Below are positions 14,878 through 17,839 of a DNA stretch of 17,839 nt, in pieces; within the stretch, counting starts at the first letter, position 1; the number at the start of each line of letters is the position of its first letter. Source of the DNA: JAFKKF01 sp038323025 (lineage in GTDB: Bacteria; Pseudomonadota; Alphaproteobacteria; Rhizobiales; Kaistiaceae); contig JBBQGL010000078.1 in assembly GCA_038323025.1 (NCBI GenBank), forward strand, positions 1 through 17,839, read 5' to 3'. The position numbers were made by a program, and so were the translations under genes. The notes below the pieces were generated by a model. It was not told the origin of the DNA. It saw only the letters and a list, made by a program, of their open reading frames with translations, and made no database searches.

Positions 14878-15336
14878 ATGTCTATAAGAGAACAGGGAGG
14901 GGGATTCGGATGTTCTCGAATGGACGACGTTGCTTTAGCCAATTATGTCGCGGGTACGAACTTCGGCCACGTGGAAGCTGGCCGATTGGACCCGTTTTGT
15001 GCGCGGGCATTAGGGTTAGAAGTTTGCCAGCCCATCTGGTTCTCCGACTACACCCTAATAAAACTCCAGCATAAACACGGCGATATCAACTATTCGCACT
15101 ATCGGCACCTGCCGTCCATTTTATTAAAGGGACGTGTGGCTCGTGGCCGCAAGTCGAATATCATCGAACTTTGGTGGATCGACCCTGATAGCCCAGAAGC
15201 CATGGCTTTCATCGTCGTCTTGAAAGCCACCTTCAATGGCGAAGTCTATGTTGAAACGTTTCATCGACTTCACTTGAAAGAAGCGCGAAGACTTCGCCGT
15301 AAGGCTGCGCGGGAAGGTCGCTTATTGCGCGACTAG
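14878..15336 (+). CDS. Possible BECR-fold (barnase-EndoU-colicin-RelE-like) nuclease
   Basis: The 152-residue product resembles the phage-associated BECR nuclease domains found at the ends of Mu-F-like head proteins: IWFSDYTLIKLQHKHGDINY, a YRHLPSILLKGRV segment, a strand with ELWWIDPD, the strand pair AFIVVLKATFNGEVYVETFH, and a basic helix RLHLKEARRLRRKAAREG. Candidate catalytic residues would be the histidines and the basic C-terminal positions, but I cannot assign them. The assignment is from pattern memory and is moderate at best. The ATG at 14878 is one base after the previous stop; an in-frame TTG at 14866 or the ATG at 14920 are alternatives. Pairing with a helix-turn-helix-like partner suggests, but does not prove, a toxin-antitoxin type unit. 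Confidence 0.5.
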   Translation: MSIREQGGGFGCSRMDDVALANYVAGTNFGHVEAGRLDPFCARALGLEVCQPIWFSDYTLIKLQHKHGDINYSHYRHLPSILLKGRVARGRKSNIIELWWIDPDSPEAMAFIVVLKATFNGEVYVETFHRLHLKEARRLRRKAAREGRLLRD

Positions 15337-15356
15337 CCTTGGGTAAGGAATCGGCA

Positions 15357-15405
15357 TGAGGAGGGTACTCCCCGTTCCCTCATTGCGCTCCGGCCCAAAG
15401 GGCCG
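15357..15405 (+). terminator. Hairpin cluster after the BECR-like gene
   Basis: Two hairpins follow the preceding gene: a bulged one spanning TGAGGAGGG and CCCTCA (15357-15382), and a perfect one, CGGCCC-AAA-GGGCCG (15391-15405). There is no run of T after either, so intrinsic termination is doubtful. The second has the look of short palindromes common in alphaproteobacterial mobile DNA. Confidence 0.3.
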
Positions 15406-15471
15406 TGCTACGGCTGGGAGATTCACCGTGTCACTCATGCCAGATATAGGGGTGCCATAGAACGATTCGCT

Positions 15472-15517
15472 CCACAAGGTTCTTTGTGGCATCTTGGAGG
15501 ACGCTCCACAGAACCTT
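15472..15517 (+). promoter_or_regulatory. Leader with mutually exclusive hairpins
   Basis: Two small hairpins, CCACAA-GGTTCT-TTGTGG (15472-15489) and TGGAG-GACG-CTCCA (15495-15508), compete with a longer one in which 15476-15489 (AAGGTTCTttGTGG) pairs with 15506-15517 (CCACAGAACCTT), about 12 base pairs with a two-base bulge. The nonamer CGCTCCACA occurs twice (15468-15476 and 15502-15510). The GGAGG at 15496-15500 is enclosed by the long hairpin. The arrangement lies directly before the ribbon-helix-helix-like gene and could be an attenuator, an operator or a relic of element ends. Confidence 0.35.
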
Positions 15518-15527
15518 TCTATCGCGT

Positions 15528-15761
15528 ATGGGCGAAAGCGATCCTAAAAAGATACAAGTGACTCTGCCCGCAGGGATGCGCGGCCTGTTCAATCAGCTAG
15601 TAGCTCGGAAGCTATATGGCGATGGAAATAGTGACGTGGCGCGGTATCTGATTTCGATCTGTCTGGACCAATTGGTGAAAGACGGTCGCCTTATCGACGC
15701 GCCGCTCCCTGCCAGTAGCCCTTCCACTGGCGAGACACCGGATGACCAAGAGATAGGCTGA
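15528..15761 (+). CDS. Small ribbon-helix-helix-like protein
   Basis: The 77-residue product starts MGESDPKKIQVTLPAGMRGL and continues with a helix NQLVARKLYGD, then NSDVARYLISICLDQLVKDG, i.e. strand-helix-helix as in ribbon-helix-helix (CopG/MetJ-like) DNA-binding proteins. The last 20 or so residues are Pro/Ser-rich and look unstructured. An in-frame GTG at 15486 would extend it by 14 residues, but that sequence lies in the hairpin leader. The last 71 bp overlap, in antisense, the 3' end of the IS1595-type transposase gene, so the C-terminal tail may be encoded by insertion-sequence DNA. Function is unknown; autoregulation or an antitoxin role are possibilities only. Confidence 0.5.
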   Translation: MGESDPKKIQVTLPAGMRGLFNQLVARKLYGDGNSDVARYLISICLDQLVKDGRLIDAPLPASSPSTGETPDDQEIG

Positions 15762-16656
15762 GCGCGCGGTGACAGAGCGAGCCGTTATCCATCCGACGAT
15801 GATCTTCCATCCATGCAGCCTGAGCCGCGTAGGCGTGAAGGTAGCGGGCGGAAACGCCATGATGCTGCCCTTCAACCATCCGCCGAAGGCGGCTGAAATA
15901 GCTTTCAACCCAATTCGTGTGAGTGCCCATCAGATCGCTGTACTGGACGCTGTGATTGATCCGGCGCGTCTCCCAACGGGCATGAAGGGCATCCCAATGC
16001 GAGGCTTCGTCGGCGTAGAAGACGGTTTCTTTCTCTGCCGTCTCTGAGGCGATCTTGACGCCTTCGGCTTCGGTCTTCGTGACGTGGGTGCAGGTCCGGC
16101 CACCGCTTTCGCGAAGGGCAATAACTACGCGGCGCTCGCCGGTCTGGTATTGGGCAAGGCGGCGGTCAAGGCGATCTTCGGCTTTGTTCGCCGGGCGGAT
16201 ATGGCCGCCAAAATATGCGCCATCGATTTCGACCGCGCCGTCTGGCGTCTCAGTGTCCATTTCCGAGGCGAGAGCTTCGCGAATTTTGTGAGCCAACACG
16301 AAAGCCGTCTTCGCCTGGCAGTCGAGATCGCGGGACAGTTGAAGGGCGGAAAGCCCCTTCGCTGCATTCACGATAATGCAGATCGCGGCCAACAGATCCG
16401 TGAAGGCCATTTTGCGGCTGGCGAACATCGTGCCCGATGTGACGCTGTACTGCTTGCGGCAATCCTTGCAGGCGAAGCGGCGGCGAGCGGTCGTGTAGGC
16501 GTCCAGAGAGCCGCAACGCGGGCAAACCGGCTCGCCTTCGGTCTCAGGCCAGCGGAGCTTGCAGAAGGTGGCGTAGGCCGCATCCTCGCCTTCGGCAAAG
16601 ATCGACCGGAGACTTAGTGTCCGGGCCTTTGCGCTGAGGAGGAAATGTTGGGCCAT
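15691..16656 (-). CDS. IS1595-family transposase
   Basis: The 321-residue product has the layout of IS1595/ISXO2-type transposases. An N-terminal zinc ribbon carries CPRCGS and CKDCRKQYSVTSGTMF (about residues 45-75), followed by a helical segment with KTAFVLAHKIREAL. The ISXO2-like catalytic domain shows VEIDGAYFGGH with the first aspartate, VFYADEASHWDAL with the second, and THTNWVESYFSRLRR with the Asn/Glu site. The C-terminal HPVSRQWKGYWQ is a common ending in this family. It appears full length with no frameshift. The gene is divergent from the DUF6471 gene across a short region with overlapping regulatory repeats and convergent with the ribbon-helix-helix-like gene, overlapping it by 71 bp. 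Confidence 0.92.
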   Translation of the reverse strand: MAQHFLLSAKARTLSLRSIFAEGEDAAYATFCKLRWPETEGEPVCPRCGSLDAYTTARRRFACKDCRKQYSVTSGTMFASRKMAFTDLLAAICIIVNAAKGLSALQLSRDLDCQAKTAFVLAHKIREALASEMDTETPDGAVEIDGAYFGGHIRPANKAEDRLDRRLAQYQTGERRVVIALRESGGRTCTHVTKTEAEGVKIASETAEKETVFYADEASHWDALHARWETRRINHSVQYSDLMGTHTNWVESYFSRLRRMVEGQHHGVSARYLHAYAAQAAWMEDHRRMDNGSLCHRALSLSLGHPVSRQWKGYWQGAARR

Positions 16657-16666
16657 TTGTCATCAC

Positions 16667-16689
16667 ATCCGATGACACATACATCGGAT
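16667..16689. promoter_or_regulatory. Palindromic operator-like site upstream of the transposase
   Basis: A perfect inverted repeat ATCCGATG-ACACATA-CATCGGAT lies 11 bp upstream of the transposase start codon. Part of it recurs as a direct repeat: ACATCGGATATGG (16681-16693) and ACATCGAATATGA (16718-16730), the second overlapping the -10 element of the divergent promoter. This is the pattern expected of binding sites for a dimeric regulator acting on both genes. The neighbouring DUF6471 protein is the obvious candidate, by inference only. Confidence 0.5.
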
Positions 16690-16701
16690 ATGGCGACCAC
16701 G

Positions 16702-16730
16702 TTGTCAAGGGTAAAAACATCGAATATGAT
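16702..16730 (+). promoter_or_regulatory. Strong sigma-70-type promoter for the DUF6471 gene
   Basis: TTGTCA (16702-16707) and TATGAT (16725-16730) are separated by exactly 17 bp, each matching the consensus hexamer at five of six positions. Transcription would start near 16737, about 20 bases before the start codon at 16758. The complement of the -35 region reads TTGACA toward the transposase, so the divergent promoters may share it, although no good -10 is seen on that side. Confidence 0.65.
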
Positions 16731-16731
16731 G

Positions 16732-16754
16732 ATCCTCGTACCGAATCCGAGGAT
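16732..16754. promoter_or_regulatory. Inverted repeat over the DUF6471 leader and ribosome site
   Basis: ATCCTCG (16732-16738) and CGAGGAT (16748-16754) form a perfect inverted repeat with a 9-base spacer. The right arm contains GAGG, the likely ribosome-binding site five bases before the ATG at 16758. It may be an operator at the transcription start, or a hairpin that hides the ribosome site in the mRNA. Confidence 0.45.
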
Positions 16755-16757
16755 GCC

Positions 16758-16979
16758 ATGGCAAAAGACAAGGGCTGGGAAGATCGTGTGAAAGGAATGC
16801 TCAAAGCGGAGCTGAAGCGAAGGAACGTCAACTATCGCGAGCTAGCGGAAAAGCTGACGGCTATGGGCATACCCGAAAGCGAGCGCAACATTGCGAATAA
16901 AATCAGTCGCGGAGGATTCACCGCTGTCTTTTTCGTTCAGTGCTTAATCGCCATCGGAGCACCCAAGATTGATCTCTAA
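16758..16979 (+). CDS. DUF6471 (XRE-like) small DNA-binding-like protein
   Basis: The 73-residue product reads GWEDRVKGMLKAELKRRNVN, YRELAEKLTAMGIPESERNI and ANKISRGGFTAVFFVQCLIA, the DUF6471 pattern. This is a compact helix-turn-helix of the lambda-repressor (XRE) type, with YRELAEKL and the NIANKISRGGF segment in the positions of the two recognition helices. The start is supported by a strong promoter and a GAGG five bases upstream. It is divergent from the IS1595-type transposase across a palindrome-rich gap, which suggests that it represses the transposase and itself; this is inference. Its stop overlaps the stop of the next, convergent gene. Confidence 0.75.
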   Translation: MAKDKGWEDRVKGMLKAELKRRNVNYRELAEKLTAMGIPESERNIANKISRGGFTAVFFVQCLIAIGAPKIDL

Positions 16980-17779
16980 GTAGTTTTCTTTGGCTTTCTA
17001 ACTACCCTCGGCTCAGTGCTCTTGTCCGGCCGAGTCATGTTCGAAAAAAGATCGAATTGATGCTTTACCTCATCTTTGGAAAAATGACGCGTATAGTTAT
17101 GTCCATCGTAGTTAAACACGAAGGTAAAACTCGCAAATTTCGTCAGAAATTCTGATACCGGGGCGCCGTCGCGCGCTGGATCGGCAATAGGAACATTTAC
17201 AGTCGTGATAGTGAATTGAGCTTGCGGCGGCACTCCAAAAGTTTCCGAGGGGGCCACTGGTGTGGCATCAACAACGAAATTTATAGGCAACGTTTCGTTG
17301 GTTACGTCCGATCTAATAGAGCCGGATACGTTGACCATGGGCTCGCTGAGATTGTTCTTACCCGTAGCTTGAAAGCCCAAAACAAACGCCTTGCTAGGAT
17401 CAATCTTGTTGACGCTCTCCATGAATGACAATGGATTCTGCCCAGGCGTCACAGGGACGACGGCGGCCGGACTGGTAGCGACCATAGCCAAGAAATAGTT
17501 GGGGCCGGGAGAATCGAAGCTCCACGTAATTTCATTGGCCCTAGATGCGGATTGCTCGGCAGTTTCGACAGCCGCTGAGGCACTGGATCGCTGTAACAAA
17601 AAGCCTATCAGCGCGACTGCACCGCAAAGAAGAACGCCAACAATGCCGATTAGAACAAGGTTTGAAGGGATTCGCTTAAGTCCCCTTTTGGCTGGCTCCT
17701 GAGTTCTGACGCGAAGTGCAACACCCCCTGCCGATTTGATATCGGCCTGGTTGATCAAGACCATCGGGAGTGTTGCCAT
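16976..17779 (-). CDS. Single-pass membrane protein, unknown function, N-terminus probably replaced by IS30 DNA
   Basis: The open frame encodes 267 residues. One hydrophobic helix is visible at about residues 40-63 (NLVLIGIVGVLLCGAVALIG), followed by an external region of about 200 residues with no motif I recognise, including FDSPGPNYFLAMVATSPAAV and FTFVFNYDGHNYTRHFSKDE. The sequence is markedly AT-richer than the core genome. The first 25 or so residues, including GGVALRVRT, are encoded by what looks like the terminal repeat and 5' region of the IS30-type element, so the ATG at 17779 is probably not the native start. No ATG, GTG or TTG lies between the presumed element end (about 17700) and the membrane helix. 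The gene is therefore likely 5'-truncated. Confidence 0.55.
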   Translation of the reverse strand: MATLPMVLINQADIKSAGGVALRVRTQEPAKRGLKRIPSNLVLIGIVGVLLCGAVALIGFLLQRSSASAAVETAEQSASRANEITWSFDSPGPNYFLAMVATSPAAVVPVTPGQNPLSFMESVNKIDPSKAFVLGFQATGKNNLSEPMVNVSGSIRSDVTNETLPINFVVDATPVAPSETFGVPPQAQFTITTVNVPIADPARDGAPVSEFLTKFASFTFVFNYDGHNYTRHFSKDEVKHQFDLFSNMTRPDKSTEPRVVRKPKKTT

Positions 17780-17839
17780 GCGAGCCTATTTTCATTTGTC
17801 GGAAGCAGAAAGAGACCAGATCGCGGTTCTGCGAGCCTC
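17700..17839 (+). mobile_element. IS30-family insertion sequence, left end
   Basis: The segment GACGCGAAGTGCAACACC (17708-17725) resembles terminal repeats often seen upstream of IS30-family transposases (recalled pattern: gaagtgcaacac just inside the left end). It is followed by a hairpin GCCGAT-TTGAT-ATCGGC (17730-17746) and then the transposase start. The exact left boundary is uncertain by several bases, and the right end is outside the window. Confidence 0.55.
17778..17839 (+). CDS. IS30-family transposase, N-terminal fragment
   Basis: Twenty complete codons are visible before the window ends. They read MRAYFHLSEAERDQIAVLRA, matching the start of the N-terminal helix-turn-helix of IS30-family transposases, where the pattern is roughly Y-x-x-L-[ST]-x-x-E-R-x-x-I-x-x-L. 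GGGAG lies seven bases before the ATG. The catalytic DDE domain would lie to the right, out of view, so intactness cannot be judged. The start codon overlaps, on the other strand, the ATG of the preceding open frame. Confidence 0.75.
   Translation, partial: MRAYFHLSEAERDQIAVLRA

Larger units (their letters stand above)
15634..16702 (-). mobile_element. IS1595-family insertion sequence, tentative limits
   Basis: The transposase is certain; the ends are not. An imperfect inverted repeat gives possible limits: left ACGTGGCGCGGTATCTGAT (from 15634) against the complement of the right end ACGTGGTCGCCATATCCGAT (from 16702), matching at about 17 of 21 aligned positions with one gap. The resulting 1.07 kb is a normal size for the family. 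If right, the left end lies within the ribbon-helix-helix-like gene and the right end at the -35 region of the DUF6471 promoter. No clear 8-bp target duplication was seen, so the limits may be wrong. Confidence 0.35.
14382..17839. mobile_element. Foreign insertion (genomic island) in comM, left part
   Basis: The comM frame loses similarity at about 14382 and base composition drops from the GC-rich core to visibly more AT-rich sequence, strongest at 16980-17700. Contents are hypothetical small genes, an IS1595-family transposase and the left end of an IS30-family element, all typical of accessory DNA. No site-specific integrase, Tn7-like transposase or attachment-site duplication can be recognised in the visible part. 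The right boundary and the comM 3' half are not in the window. comM is a known target of AbaR-type resistance islands in Acinetobacter, but no gene of that family is visible here. Confidence 0.75.

Noticed and set aside
16084..16617. Plus-strand 177-codon open frame opposite the IS1595-type transposase
   Set aside because: It lies wholly antisense to a full-length transposase and has no recognisable domain or ribosome site.
14382..17839. CRISPR array, tRNA or Tn7-like transposition genes in the island
   Set aside because: No regularly spaced repeats, tRNA-like cloverleaf, TniA/TniB/TniQ-like protein or tyrosine/serine recombinase was found in the visible part.

Overview
The window looks like GC-rich, Hyphomicrobiales-type (rhizobia-like) alphaproteobacterial chromosome. 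The evidence is gene content and order: rho, hemJ and hemE leading away on the minus strand; maf, aroE, coaE and dnaQ on the plus strand; hrcA divergent from rph-rdgB-hemW; a penicillin-binding-protein-activator-like lipoprotein divergent from rsmI-yraN-gshB; then comM (yifB). No species can be named from the sequence alone.

Layout. Positions 1-1913 carry the start of rho, then hemJ and hemE, all on the minus strand, with hemE and hemJ sharing an ATGA junction. The 424-bp gap at 1914-2337 between hemE and maf is gene-free and sits where the chromosomal replication origin lies in Caulobacter and Sinorhizobium meliloti. It holds a near-consensus CtrA-type box and a few weak DnaA-box-like sites. 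Positions 2338-5209 hold maf, aroE and coaE with overlapping junctions, then dnaQ. Positions 5210-5408 hold two inverted copies of a palindromic repeat. Positions 5409-9130 hold hrcA (minus) and the tightly coupled rph-rdgB-hemW operon (plus). Positions 9140-13138 hold the lipoprotein gene (minus), then rsmI-yraN and gshB-DUF1294 (plus). A small exported protein and the first half of comM follow.

At about 14382 the comM reading frame breaks off just after the Walker A motif, and the sequence becomes visibly less GC-rich. From there to the right edge (at least 3.4 kb) is foreign DNA. It contains a tightly coupled pair (a coiled-coil/winged-helix protein and a protein resembling a BECR-fold nuclease), a ribbon-helix-helix-like protein behind a leader with competing hairpins, an IS1595-family transposase, a divergent DUF6471 (XRE-like) gene behind a strong promoter flanked by inverted repeats, a membrane protein that has apparently lost its N-terminus, and the left end of an IS30-family element. 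No integrase or Tn7-like transposition gene is visible, so the mechanism of entry into comM is unknown. The other end of the island lies beyond the window.

How the genes work together: the core part is housekeeping (late heme synthesis and heme delivery by hemE, hemJ and hemW; nucleotide-pool cleaning by maf and rdgB; shikimate, CoA and glutathione synthesis; replication proofreading; RNA processing and rRNA methylation; heat-shock repression). The most interesting parts are the putative origin, an rsmI gene with no ATG, GTG or TTG start, and the island inside comM with its possible toxin-antitoxin-like pair and apparently regulated transposase.
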